This document shows positions 35,691 to 47,903 of a stretch of DNA of 64,000 nucleotides, one piece after another. The notes below the pieces were generated by a model. It did not search any database and had not been told where the DNA came from. It worked only from the letters and a program-made list of their open reading frames with translations. Numbering within the stretch: position 1 is the first letter of the stretch; every line of letters begins with the position of its first letter. Where the stretch lies: assembly GCA_963682055.1 (NCBI GenBank), contig OY821742.1, positions 25,949,060 to 26,013,059 of the forward strand, given 5' to 3'. Position numbers and translations under genes: made by a program. The DNA is from Primula veris (taxonomy: Eukaryota; Streptophyta; Magnoliopsida; Ericales; Primulaceae).

Positions 35691-36489
35691 TAACGTGTTA
35701 ATGGCGGAGAATTGACATCTTTGAAGATTAGCCATAATTTCTTATTTTAACATGATGATAATTAAAGAAAATGTTAGTGATTGACATAAACATTTCCTAA
35801 CTACTCAGTAAAAGAATATAAAAGTAAATATAACAAGTTGTAATTCTACAGAAATTACTATGAATCTTCAGGATTATATTAATTATGGTGATTCTTCTGG
35901 AATCACGAAATGCTTATTTTTCTAGATTTTAAAGAAATAATGTTATCTTTACGTCATATTTATTCTTCCAGAGACATATGTTAATATTCAGAACGGATGT
36001 TAATTTTATGATAATTTTATAATATAAAATTTTAACTATGTCAAGAACTGATGTAATTATGAGGACGAATAAACTAATATACAATTTTCTAAAACTTAGG
36101 AAAGTAAATATTAAACAAAAGTTAATTCATATGAAATTAAAAAATGCACTACATATCTATATACTATACATGTATGTACTGAGGATGCAATAATAAACAT
36201 TATTTTTTATGCAGTTTATACAAAATGTACCTAGTATAAAATGTTTTTTTAATTTGAAATAAATAGAGACTTGCGCGTGTTAATAACGTATTGTAATAGC
36301 AATATTATCATAATAAAATAATTACTAGTATAAAATAAATAAACACAAAGATTTTCGGTTCGGTTATACTATAATTTTTTTCAAACTAAACAAGTTCGGA
36401 TCGATATTGATATATGGTTAAAAAAATCGGTACCGTATCAAAAACACCCCTAAAATTAGTAATGTCATGATGTCATCAATATTGTAACA
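35691..36489 (-). repeat. copia-1 leader and 5' LTR, degraded
   Basis: The outer end at 36489 carries the same TGTTACAATATTGATGACA (minus strand) as the 3' LTR at 9452. The rest has diverged and includes a fragment of an hAT element near 36357-36456. I found no primer-binding site. Confidence 0.45.
36357..36456. repeat. Truncated hAT relative of the 16322 element
   Basis: Contains TTCGGTTCGGTTATAC on the left and ATCGGTACCGTATCAAAAACACCCCTA on the right. The right end matches the TAGGGGTG terminus of the element at 16322-16960. The opposite terminus is missing. Confidence 0.5.
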
Positions 36490-36506
36490 TAGAGAGAGTA
36501 TTATTG

Positions 36507-37300
36507 GGGGAACGGGGATGAAGACTGTGACTTGCTAAATACCCATTGTAGTATTAAAAAGAAATCAACGGTGAGATCATCTAGCAATAAAACTTCAGAA
36601 ATAATGATAAGATTTCAAAAAAAGAAATATATAGGTCTATTACCAAAAAAGAACTTGTACTAACTTTTATGATTGGAGAGACACATAAATCGTTCCTCCC
36701 ACCGCCAGCACACCGCCGCCTTGCCGCACCACCACCTTTCCCACAGAGACATATCCATATACTTCATTTTCATCTTCAACTCTACTACTCAATCGAATCC
36801 ATATTTTTATCAGATCATTCCTCAAATGTGCTTGATTTGTAATTTGTTGGTCGTTTTCTGTTTGTAACCACAAATTCAATTGGGTTTTGGTTTTGGTTCA
36901 ATTGAAATTTATCCATTTGTACGGATTCATTACTCTTTTATTTTACAATTATAGATATTTTTTTGGCTTTCTAACTACATCTGAAATGTGTTAATTTTGC
37001 TTTCACAATATCAAGTTAGGTTTTTTTTTCAATTTTAGTATTCAACCATATTGATCACAAATATGAAAAAATATTTGAAACTATAACGATTCATAGCTAC
37101 CCCTTTTACAGATTATATTTTCCCTTGAATTTACGATTTGCCTTATTTAACAGTTTTCCCTATTAAGTGGGATATGGAATATTTAAATTAATTTGATTGA
37201 TTATCACTAGATGATCTCACCGTTGATTTCTTTTTAATGCTACAGTGAGTATTTAGCAGTCATAGTAGTCTTATAAATGTGCATTCCTCCTTCCCGTCCC
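36507..37300. mobile_element. MULE-like element with long TIRs
   Basis: Perfect 9-bp target duplication GTATTATTG (36498-36506 and 37301-37309). Inverted repeats of roughly 85-100 bases include TGCTAAATAC, ATTAAAAAGAAATCAACGG and TGAGATCATCTAG at both ends; the first bases (GGGGAACGGGGATG and GGGACGGGAAGG) are less alike. The core has a GC-richer 130-base stretch (36670-36800) unlike its surroundings. Confidence 0.87.
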
Positions 37301-37309
37301 GTATTATTG

Positions 37310-37377
37310 TTATTGTGATATTATACATTACAACAAAACGCCTATATAGGCAAGTATGAAGTAGTTGGCGAGGGAAT
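37310..37377. other. Short intergenic gap
   Basis: AT-rich spacer between the MULE-like element and the following LTR; nothing recognised. Confidence 0.4.
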
Positions 37378-38095
37378 GTCAGACTCTTTTCGTCCGGGTT
37401 CATACCAACTCCAAAACAGTTTACTCGGGCCTCTGTCAATCATGATTAACACGCCACCTCGTACCTGAAGAGGCCGAGCTATGTCTATGCCGGCCTAAAA
37501 AAGCGTATCGAGTACGCTTCTTCAATTAATGATGTTGCTCCCTTATGGGACCCCCCAGCGTTTCATCGACGTGGCCCAATCACATGCCATCAATTGTGGA
37601 CCCTGGACAAGAACTGTACCCTTGTCAGAGTTATAAATGTTCTAACGCCGTCGGATTAATATTTGACAGTACAGTGATCCAAGAGCTAATATGCTCTGTG
37701 AGATACTATAAATACCCTCATTAATATTATTTAGAGGGGGACAGAAAAACAGAAAGAAGAGAGATAAAACCGAAATAACCCGGCCTGCTCCATCATATCC
37801 CGTCGAACTCGATACCACGCTTCGTAACCGGCCCGACCCCTCTTACTCTTCAACCACACATTCACCCTTAGTTTCCATCGTACTGACTTGATCGTCGGAG
37901 AGGGAAAGTCTGGTATCAACCCAAGCCCCCCATGCGTTGCTTGTGCAGGTAACGAGGAGAACCCCGTCGCCGAAGCTGACTGCATCTGAACCGGATCTCT
38001 TACGACTGCGGAGCCGACGTGTACTGTTGAATAAGCCGAGGCTAGGAAATAAATTAGGCTCGCCAGTAGCCAGTAATTAATCAAATCTTTACATA
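37378..38095 (+). repeat. Probable LTR of a Tat/Ogre-type gypsy element (solo or partial)
   Basis: A GC-richer stretch starting TGTCAGACTC with a core promoter word ACTATAAATACCC at about 37703-37715, a purine-rich leader, and the segment GTACTGACTTGATCGTCGGAG near 37878-37900. The ACTGACTT.A.CGTCGGAG word is characteristic of LTRs of the Tat branch in my experience of plant repeats. The outer ends and a target duplication were not resolved, and no internal region follows. Confidence 0.55.
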
Positions 38096-38525
38096 TGATA
38101 ATCATCTAAACCAAATAAAATAAAATCAAACAAATATTTTCTTATCAAATCATATATGTAATGTATTATTCCTCTAATACACTTGAACGAGATTTTAAGT
38201 ATTATTTTATCTTTTTCATTATGGTTTTGTTTAATATGTTTTTGAGCAAGTTGTTGTGCTTTTTCACGCTTGATTAAGTTGTAATGCTAATTAGGCTTTA
38301 AATTCGACTTCTTTTAGTTAGAAAATCGGTGTTCAAAATTCCACTGTTTTTTTGTATATTAATTTTCAAATTTGCTTCATGAACATATTAACAAATTTAA
38401 TTTTGAATAATTATGTGGGAGATCTAAGATATGCATTAGGTACAATTTAAGTCAGGATTGTATTAAAAGATAAATGCAATTTTAACAATCTCTATTTTAG
38501 ATAAAAATTTGTAAAATGTAGTATA
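38096..38525. other. Intergenic, nothing recognised
   Basis: AT-rich sequence without coding frame or repeat that I can identify. Its last five bases GTATA (38521-38525) are the left copy of the copia-4 target duplication. Confidence 0.5.
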
Positions 38526-38722
38526 TGTTGTAGTATATTATTGGCCATTTTTTATCTTAGTAGCATTACTAGGTATTTTAACCCTATCATTTACTATATA
38601 AAGAGTGTTAGAAGGTCTCATGTACGGATCATTTTACATTCGATCAATAATAACAGCTTCATTTCTCTCTCTCTATACTTGTATCTCCATATCTATATAT
38701 ATAGCTAATATGTAACACAATA
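38526..38722 (+). repeat. 5' LTR of copia-4
   Basis: 197 bases; shares CTATATAAAGAGTGTTAGA, TTACATTCGATCA.TAATA and CTAGCTAATATGTAACACAA-type blocks with the 3' LTR, but lacks about 35 bases in its first part. TATATAAAG near 38597 is the likely core promoter. Confidence 0.85.
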
Positions 38723-38735
38723 CGTTATCGGCACT
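38723..38735 (+). other. Primer-binding site of copia-4
   Basis: CGTTATCGGCACT directly after the 5' LTR, one base different from the CGTTATCAGCAC site known from plant copia elements. Confidence 0.65.
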
Positions 38736-39949
38736 TTGATAATCATAAGCTTATTACTTGTTAAAGACTATAACAGTGTGTATCAATGTTTATTATTGCA
38801 TGCTACATGTAAAATAAATTGTTTGAATCATGCTACGTATAAAACTAATGATAAAGTCGAATATATATCAGTGGTGTTTATATATAAGTACTATACCATG
38901 AAAAAAACTATTCTCGTACCCATTCAAACATACTGATATAAAGTCTCAAGTATCACTGTAAGAATTTATTACATGAAAGTACTAAAACATGTTTGTATTT
39001 TTTTAGAAAACTTCACATGTAGTAGTCTTTCGGACTAAAAGTGAAATAAACTGAAACCAGTAGGACTCGTATGTCACTTGCCGTAAATTGTGAACTGAAC
39101 TATTAATTAAAGAAGGACCAAACTGAAACACTCCAGAAATCTGGACTCCCTGTGTAATAACGCTATAATAGAAATAAGTGAATTACTGAAATTACATGAT
39201 GGTCCCTATAGTATAATATTTGTATATAAAACAGCATATATGCTCCATAATAAGCAATATCCGGCCAAATAAAGATACACTCATGAAAATTGATTTAAAG
39301 GAAGTAAATGAATAAAAATTAAATATTAACTGAACAAATTGATATGTTTACATATAAAATTTATCCCCACTTGCATTTTCCTTGTATAAATTGGTAATTA
39401 TTAATAAATCCTAGATTGGCAACCTTAATTAATTCGATTTCCTTATTAGGAATATGTGCTGCCGTGTTAGAATTATTGATTATGGCAACAGGTACAATCT
39501 AGATATTTATCACTACCATGTTTACAATATGTTAATTTGTGAAATTATATATTTTCACATTTAAGTTGGAAAAATTATGAACATTCACCAATTAGACTCA
39601 CCTATTTGGATATGATGTCTAGGAAAGATATAACCAGAGGTCGATATTCTAATGAGGTCAGGTTTTAAATGGTCTTCGTGCCTTGCACCCTCGCCGTCTT
39701 TCCTGGTCGTGTTCAAGTAAAGCTACCGAAAGAGGTTGAATAAATAATAATTTCTCCGAGTATGTTTATATAGTGATGTATGTTTCTCCGAATTGGTGTT
39801 TCGGTATCGACCCGTCGTTCGATCAATGAGGATCAATCACATGAGAAGCAAAACTAGTATTCGAACATGTCGTTTTGAATTAAAGTTTGTGCTTGTACAA
39901 ACCATAAACATATAAAGCAGTCGTTTTATATGATAATTAATCCTGAAAT
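38736..39949 (+). other. copia-4 leader, no coding frame
   Basis: AT-rich to 39600; 39640-39860 is somewhat GC-richer without recognisable content. It should contain the start of gag but no block is readable. Confidence 0.45.
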
Positions 39950-42900
39950 CCCAACATTGGTTGGATGCCATCTATGATGAGAAAAATCGCAAAGCATGTT
40001 TAAACGTTGATGTTATTCCGTCACCATATGTTAGTCACCCTGATGTGTGAGCATGTGAAGCTCAAAATTTTTTGGATGCCATCTTGGATAAGTAAAACAC
40101 GAGCTTGTTGTTACTCATAAGATGAAGGCTAAGGCATCAATTTATTTCACCGCCACATTTGAGACGTGACATCTATGATGAAAAAAATGTCTAAAATTGA
40201 CATATTGGTGCGATCATTCACCAAAATACTAGCTTGAAAATTGTATTTCATAAGCAGTATCGTGAATTTATATTCACCATGTTCCTTCATCGCCCATCTG
40301 TTTGTGGATAAGAAAATGCCCCGATGAGCAGTTTTAATCCTATTTGATCAATGGCGAATTGTTTTCCTAATATTAATGCTCTTCGCTAAAAAAAAAATTC
40401 CACGAATCGAGAACAAAAACAAGTGTTATTTGTCTCAAACTGTCATGATCCCGATGATCGTCTAGCCAAGCGAGGTTTAGACAATCGTCAAAATCGAAGA
40501 CATGTGGCTCCAAGACAGTCCTTGAAAGGAACAATATGGCATGTTGTCCCAAAGCAAGAGATAATGCTCAATGAGTCAACTTTATGCTATAAAGACAAAG
40601 GTCATGCACGGTTACTACTTAAATAGTTCAAAACTATTATAAATGTGGAAAAGTCGATGCTAATGTGGTTAAAGCTAACTGAAATGAAACTCTTGAGACC
40701 CCCGATTTTGTGGCTCAAATGAGTTTGGTACCTTTCTTTATTGATTTTGATAAATCATTGAGCCGGTTTTACGCTCATCTGAATTATGTTTTCCCATTTG
40801 GATTATGATTTTTCCATTTGGACCATACTTTTGGATTATGGTTTGCCTATTTACAAAATTTCTCGAATTAATTTAAAGTATTATTTGAGAAAATTCCTTT
40901 GATAAATGTGACCAAACTTTAAATTATGAAATTTAGGCAATACATGTGGAGTAGTTGGTCATCTGGCTAAAGTGGGTAACAGTGTACCACTTATAAAATC
41001 ACCAATGACCTGCCTAAAGAACCCTCTATGACAACGATTTCTGGACCTGTCGTTCCAAAATTGAAATCTTTGTTAAACCAAATTGATTTGTTAAATATGA
41101 GTCCTTATGCACTAGGTCATGTCGTACCATGTTGAGTTATCATAAATTCGAAAAAACTAGTGATAACTGGTAATAGCTCATGAAAGAATTGAATTTTTTT
41201 TTACATAGCCTCCATTCAATACTACCAAAAGCGTAGTTTAGAGAAGTTGAAATGTCTTTCAAGTGGTTGATACCATATTTTTTAAAACATTTAAAGTTGC
41301 ATTATCATTTCGTCTGTCGTCGATTGATAAAGGACTTAGATACTAAGACATGAATGTCTGTACTATCATTCGCCTGTCGTCGATTGATAAGGCCATTTTG
41401 ATATTGTGAAATTGACCGGATGAGGTATTCCTGGGTCAAAAGACGATGCTTGATTTATAATCGCATCGCATTTGGATTCTCTTTGAGGATATATTTCATG
41501 ATTAATCTGAAATTCATGCCACTAATCCTCTCTTTGGAAGATTGGTATGTGTAAAGATTGGTATGTGGAAGATTGGTATGTGTAAAGATCACGAAATGAA
41601 GAAGTTGTTGTGGACTTATCCAACCATAAGACAGACCATTAAAAATTTATGGTTATGGTTGATGCATCGACAATATAGTCACATGATTATTGTTGTCCAC
41701 ATAAATGCAGCATTTTCTAAACTTTTAGCCCAATTATTAAGTTGATGGCTCATGATCCGGATTATCCTGAAAATTCTAGTCGACTTGATAATGCCGAAAA
41801 GTAAGGATCGAAATTTCGATTTGAATTGCTTGAATTTGGAAAATGAAATTGAACATCCTATCGATTATGTTCAGACCCAAATGGACTCACGGAAAGTTTG
41901 ATGATGCGACTGCAAATGATTGCATGCACTTCTTGGTCTTGCGTACCAAGATTTATATTTCTATGTGGGGTTACGCTATTTTGCTGTATTGATCCAGTAT
42001 GAGGCCCATAGACACTCAAACACCATATGCGTACCAGCTTTACTGGTTATAAGCTAGAAGTCTCATATTAACGCGTGTTTGGAGTGCTTAATTAGTATTT
42101 TGATTAAGCCGCTAGAGCGTTCAAAATATAGACCTCTGAAGGGGACATAAGCTGATTATGAATCCCTTGCCTATCATTTTATAGAGTAACATTGGCAAGC
42201 GATCTCTTTACTGCATGATATGCGAAAGTGACATCGCTAAGAATGTTCTCCCCGTCGTTAGGGGAAGATTTGCATGTTATCGTTGATAAAAAACGACATG
42301 AAGTAACGTGGCATAACCCACTCAGTCTTAGCTTGATCCCCAAAATTGCACTTAGTGATAAGTAAGTGTATAGACTTCCCAAAGTCTAATTAAATGCCAG
42401 ACGCATTTAATGACTTTATGAGATGTCACAAGATCATTTATACCTGCTATAAAATGCTTGTAATGATAGACGTTCCTGTCGGACGTCGTGTTCCTGTCGT
42501 AACATGTTGCTTTGGCCAAACCCACCAAGCAAATGATGCTACCATCAGTTATCAGTCCGTTATCCTTCCCAATATACGAGAAATTTGACCGGTTCTTAAT
42601 TCATTCAGTCCCAGAGGTGGTGAACAAAAACTCGTTTGTCGCACGAGATTATAAAGGATCTAGGAGATGTGTGATTCCTCCTCATCCTGAGAATCTTGAA
42701 ATGTCTGTCGATCATGATATCTTAGATGATATTGAAGCAAAACGAGACTATCATTGATTACTTGTTCATATATTCGGTGACGACTGATAATATGAGCAAA
42801 TAATGACAGGAAACTATGTATCGTTTCTAGAAGCCAACAAAGTTTAGACTGGCTTATATGGAAACTTATGTTCCAAGTCAAATTCCTTAGTGAACGATGC

Positions 42901-43988
42901 GTGTGTGGACCTGTCATTCCAACACCATCCAATTTTAAACCAGTTTGTTTTTTTGGGTATTTGTAAGGAAGCGTGATAATAATAATGAGACTGTATCAGT
43001 GCTCGTCTAGTAGGGCAAGGCTTCTCTCACACCTTGAAATTGATTACAAGATGGTTTATTTTCTCGTAATGGACATTATAATGGTCCCCTACTTTACCAA
43101 TTTAATAGTTTATGAAAAACTGGGTATGTAGCCATGAACGTGGTCATATTTTATCTCCGTAGATGAAGGTCCCCTTGTAACTTCATGTGGTTGAATCAAG
43201 TAGTTCCTGACCACGGAACACGATCTTAATTGGCTGAGACGTTCACTGTATGAATTAATATAATCCGAGCGGATGTGGTATACCCGCCTAAGTGAGTACT
43301 TGATCAGCTTGGGATACTTGGACAAGTATTATGCCCTTGCGTGTTATGAAGCAATACACGTTTTGGATTTGCTTCGAAATGAAGGATCTTGGAAAGACAT
43401 AGCAGTGACTCGGCCTGATAATCGAGTTTCGTAAAGATTGAATTTAAGTCTATGATCAAACTACACCCATAAGGTGTTATGACGCTAAGTCATCAGATTC
43501 TCCCATGATCGTTTGATCACTAAACATTGATATAGGCTTGGTCTGTCCCAGATGAGACGATGAAAAGATATTGAATCATGATGTTCATATCTAAGTACAA
43601 TAAGAGCATCATTATACTTGGTCTAATGTACTAGGACGAACATCTCCTCTGCTATGAATGGTATAGCTCGACACAACATCGCACTAATACGCTACCACCG
43701 AAATGGCACTAAAGACATATTCCCTTACCTTATGGTAATTTTGAAAGTGGGCTTGTTTATTCCATTTGGGTCGTCGAGTGTATCTACCCCCTTCGGTACT
43801 CGAATTAACGCAACCTTTTTTTGGTTATACCAATGCCGGATACTTATCAAATCCGCATAAGGGACTCTTCCTAGATGGTTACATCTTTACCATTCGGAAT
43901 AAGGCAATATTTTGGAGGTCTTGGGAATACTTCATACAAATCACTCTTATCTACTCGTGCTCTATGAGACGACTAGATAGTGCATATG
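39950..43988 (+). pseudogene. copia-4 gag-pol remnants
   Basis: Plus strand, multiple frames. Readable blocks: integrase core near 41655-41790 (VDAST, then PDYPENSSRLDNAE) and its continuation with IEHPIDYVQTQ near 41850; the linker at 42512-42757 (AKPTKQMMLPSVISPLS, then HPENLEMSVDHDI); RT near 43000 (VSARLVAQGFSHTL); a truncated palm end near 43375; and RNase H from 43690 (NGTKDIFPYL, PYGNFESGLV, FTIRNKAIFWRS). The frame stops at 43988 where copia-5 is inserted. The RT catalytic block is missing, and every domain has stops. Confidence 0.8.
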
Positions 43989-45125
43989 TGTTAGGACCAT
44001 ATTTCTGGTCTAGTGAACTCTTTGTTGTCAATTGGTTTGAGCAAAGTAATCTAAGTTAAATGATTATTGATAAGACAATTTTATGTCTATAGGTGAAGAT
44101 GCAACATCAGTTGCAACCATAGTTATAACATGCTGATACGCAGGATTATTGTCTAACTGCATATTATTCTTTTAATGATTATTATGTGATAAATATGTTT
44201 TGGATATGCAGGATATATTCTCATATAAGCACGAAATCAGTTTTATATATTGGAGAATATTTATGTGATAAAGAATGGAATGTTCTATGGAGAATTATAT
44301 GAAGATTAGTTTAAAAGATATTATCTTGTTCCTTTTATTGTGCTAATAAGATCTGCTAGTATTATGCAAGTATTTATCATGATTCCATGTATTTTGATAG
44401 AGAGATCTTTATGATTCAAAATAGATTAGATTTATATATGGAGTTATTTGATTGTATATGAAAAAGATTTTATCTTGAAAAGATATTGTTTTATATGTTT
44501 CTATCAAATGAAATAATAACTCATATATTCAAGCAAGCTTATCTCGAATTGACTTATAAAAATTGTGATCAAATCTGTAGCTAGAAAGATTTCGTATAAC
44601 AAGAAGATTTAGATCAATATGGAGATATAAGAATAAATCAAGAAAATTATGAAGATAAAGATTATATGAAGAAGATATTTGAAGATTTATTTTTCTTGTA
44701 TATATAGATGATAGATGTGCTTGTAAAACGTGTGTTCTAAACTATAAAGAACTACCATTAGAGAGACACACGAATGAACTCTTAAAATGAAAAACAATGG
44801 TGGGATGCCATTGATCTTTTGAGTGATAATTATTTAGTAATAGCAATATAGAGATTAGGCAGAAAAATCTAGAGTGAGTATGAGAGTTTTTCACTAAAAC
44901 TTAGATCCTATAATGTAAGTTGTTATAATATCACTAATCTGGTTGAGTGCCCCAAAGACGTAGCTCAGTTGGGTGAATTCCGTTGTTAAATATGCATGTG
45001 AATTCTTTCAAATACATTTAACTTTCAGTTCTGTCCATCTTTATACTTGTGGTTGCAACTGTGGTTCCAACTGTAGTTGTAACCTAACTGCGTAACAGCA
45101 ACTAAAACAGCGGATAGGAATTTCA
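43989..45125 (+). repeat. 5' LTR of copia-5
   Basis: TG...CA ends (TGTTAGG...AATTTCA); pairs with 49432-50551 over its whole length. Repeated GTTGCAACTGTGGTTCCAACTGTA words near 45050 are shared by both copies. Confidence 0.92.
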
Positions 45126-45127
45126 AT

Positions 45128-45139
45128 TGGTATCAGAGC
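45128..45139 (+). other. Primer-binding site of copia-5
   Basis: TGGTATCAGAGC, the perfect plant tRNA-Met type, two bases after the LTR. Confidence 0.9.
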
Positions 45140-45184
45140 TTCACACCAGACTTTACTTGGTATGGATCCTGTGTTCTGGTAAAG

Positions 45185-46444
45185 ATGGACTTGATGAGGG
45201 AAGGAAACTTGTGGTCGAAACCACCATTGCTGAAAGGAGGAGAAAATTATGGCTTTTGGAAGATCAGGATGAAATTTTTCATCAAACAACAAAGTGAGCA
45301 AGACTGCAAATCTGTGCTACCTAGATGGGAGACTCCGATAGTTTCTAATGGTAATGGGGATCTTGATTACGTGCCCGAAGAAAAATAGACTGCTAGACAA
45401 TATAAGAAATCTAATGCAAATTCTACATCCATCAATCTAATATTTACTAGTGTTACTCTCAGTGTATTCAGGTATATTTATCACTGTGAAATACCAAAGA
45501 GGCGCAGGATATTTTACAAATAACCTTTGAGGGAACTATTAAAGCAAAAGGTTATAAACTCCAACAATTAACTACTCAATTTTAATATCTAAGAATGAAG
45601 GAAGATGAAACTATTCAAAAGTTTAATGGAAGAATTTGTCACATTGCCCATCAAGCTGGAACCTTATGTGAAAAATATAGTGATGCTAAACTTATGAAGA
45701 AAACATTAAGGTCTTTTCCAGAAAGGTTTGAAATAAAATTAACTGCTATTGAAGAATCAACTGATATTAACAATTTAAAACTTGAAGAATTAATGGGAAA
45801 TCTTAGAACTCATGAATTAAAATTTCATAAACCAAAGAAAGTTGAAAAAGCAATCTCTTTTCAAGCCAAGAAATTTGAACCTAAATTTTGTGAAGATAGT
45901 GAGGAAGATGAACAGTTTTACCTTTTTGTTAAAAAGATGTTTAAACAGTTCTATAAGAAGCCTGTTGAAATAGAAAACTCAAAATCTTTTCAGAAAAAAT
46001 AAATGCAAACTGGGAATTTCAAAAATAAAACTCGAGGAGTTCAATGCAGAGAATGCAAATGTTTTGGTTACATACCGTCTGAATGTTCAAATACTTTGAA
46101 AAGAAGTAAATCTGAGATGATAAATACTCTTAGTGATAATAGTGAAACTGATAGTAAGGATGAGTATGGGAATCAAACAAACTTTAAAAGATTCATGGCA
46201 AAAGTCACTATAAAATCTAACTCTAATTGTAATAGTGAATGTGAGTCAGTTGCATCCTCAGTTACAACTAAGCTTGAAACCAACATTAGTAGTGATGATG
46301 AAGAACCTTCAGAAGAAAGTGTCATCAAACAATACTTGGTTCTCTATGAAAAATACCAAAGTTTAAGCAAACAATTTGGTGTTATTAATTAACTCAATGA
46401 AAATCTGAAGGGTGAAGTAAAAATTCTTACTGATCAACTTAATA
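45185..46444 (+). pseudogene. copia-5 gag
   Basis: Starts MDLMREGNLWSKPPLLKGGE at 45185, the DUF4219-like gag start. 45595-46002 is the UBN2 core (RICHIAHQAGTLCEKYSDAK, then LRSFPERFEIKLTAIEES). 46003-46392 has a zinc knuckle CRECKCFGYIPSEC, where the His of CX2CX4HX4C is Tyr, and an acidic Ser/Asp-rich tail. Stops at 45387 and 46000 and a frame change near 46450 break it. The long acidic and coiled gag is Sirevirus-like. Confidence 0.85.
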
Positions 46445-47393
46445 AAAAAACAACTTGAGTTAAATGAAATCAAAAGAAAATTAAGTTGTTTAATGGTTCA
46501 ACTACAAACAGACTAGATGATATGCTTTCATATTATAGAGATTCTAAGGACAATAGTAGTTTGGGGTGTACATGTTATGAGAATGTTGGAAAAAATGTAT
46601 TTGTTAAATCTTCTGATAAGTCTAAATTGAGTCAAACTAACAATAAGGTTAGAAGTACAGTTACAACTGACTATAGTTTTAAAAATTATCTGAAAATGTG
46701 CACAGCTAAACCGAGGTCTGATTTAAAGTTATGTCATTTTTTGCAAAAACCCTAGACATTTTAAAAGACAATGCTACTTAAAGAAACACATAAAGTCTAT
46801 TTCTAAGAAAACCATGTTTACTCCAGGTTTGAGTCAAATGTCTAATTGGGTTTGGAAATCTAAAATTAATACAGACACTGTTAAATGCAACAAAGCTGTT
46901 TTTAGTTCTTTAAAGACTATTAATTCAAATCCTAGGTATTTTGATAGTGGTTGTTCTAAGCAAGTAGTTAGTGTTGTTAACTTAGGTAACATTTATTTAG
47001 TTGGTAGTGGTGACAAAAATAAGTTTGTATGCCAAGATATCACTAAGTATGCAGGTAAAGAAGATAAGCAACATGGAGAAATTACAACACCAATTGCAAC
47101 CAAGAGTGATAAGCAAGCAAGCAATGAAAAACTTGAGAACAATGACTCGGTTCCAATGTCAGTTACAACTGAACTTACAACCGAGGAGAATCTAAATTCA
47201 GAAAAATTGGTACGAGACAAAAGGTCTCAAAAGAGTAATCAGTTGAACACTATCATTGAAAAGGTAAGAAAAGGTATGAAGTCTCTAATTAAACATCTTA
47301 ATTTGTTCAGTTCTGCATCTTATATTTCTCCATTAAAAGGCAGGAATGTCAAGAGTAAGCCTACTTGCTTAAACTTTAAGATCATTCATACAT
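46445..47393 (+). pseudogene. copia-5 gag tail and protease-like region
   Basis: 46486-46755 is a hydrophilic stretch with a possible second knuckle start. Near 46935-46965 RYFDSGCSKQVV matches the copia protease active site WYLDSGCSxHMT, with DSG intact. It then passes into a Thr/Glu-rich linker of the type found between integrase and RT (to 47393), so GAG-pre-integrase and integrase are missing between the two. Confidence 0.75.
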
Positions 47394-47519
47394 AGCTTAT
47401 TATACCTTAGAGCTAGGAGACTTAATTTGTGGCCTAAGTATATGAATATGGGGACTTGATTTAAGATGGTAATATAGATGATATGAAAAGTACTTCTGTT
47501 GGTTGTTTTTATTTGTGAA

Positions 47520-47903
47520 ATAATCTTGTGTCATGGTTTAGTAAAAAGCAAAATTGCATTTCTTTATCTACTGTTGAGGCAGAATACATTGCAACTGATA
47601 GTGGTTGTACCCAACTTATTTGGACGAAACAAATGTTATCTGATTAAACAAGAAGTGTTAACATTATTTTGAAATAACAAAAGTACTATAGATTTAGCAA
47701 AAAATTCAGTACAACATTCCAGAACTAAACACATTGATCTAAGGCACCATTTTATCAGAGAACTAGGTGAAGAAAAAAGTTTAATTTTAGAACACATTTT
47801 AACTGAAAGACAATTAGTAGATATTTTGACAAAACCCCTTGATATAAACAAATTTGAAATTTTAAGAAGTGATATTGGGGTATGTCACTATAGATCTAAT
47901 TGA
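47520..47903 (+). pseudogene. copia-5 RNase H C-terminus
   Basis: Contains SWFSKKQNCISLSTVEAEYI (catalytic Glu context) at about 47532-47590, then SGCTQLIWTKQMLSD, then HSRTKHIDLRHHFIRELGEE and LTERQLVDILTKPLD, the normal end of copia pol. One stop at 47644-47646. RT is entirely absent upstream. Confidence 0.85.

Larger units (their letters stand above)
9240..36489 (-). mobile_element. Ty1/copia element copia-1, host of nested insertions
   Basis: A minus-strand copia element whose coding order can be followed from high to low coordinates: gag N-part (35565-35690), gag with zinc knuckle and protease (25784-27013), GAG-pre-integrase and integrase (14222 down to about 13335), RT and RNase H (11722 down to 9463). 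Each gap is filled by another element with its own terminal signals. Both outer ends carry TGTTACAATATTGATGACA (minus strand): just inside the purine tract at 9452, and again at 36489. This supports 36489 as the outer end of the 5' LTR. The lower end of the 3' LTR is not resolved; 9240 is a placeholder. Coding pieces hold stops and frameshifts, so the element is dead. Confidence 0.75.

Noticed and set aside
37731..38105. Minus-strand 124-residue frame
   Set aside because: Antisense to the probable Tat-type LTR leader; explained by its GC-richer composition.
45041..45301. Minus-strand 86-residue frame
   Set aside because: Antisense to the copia-5 LTR end and gag start.
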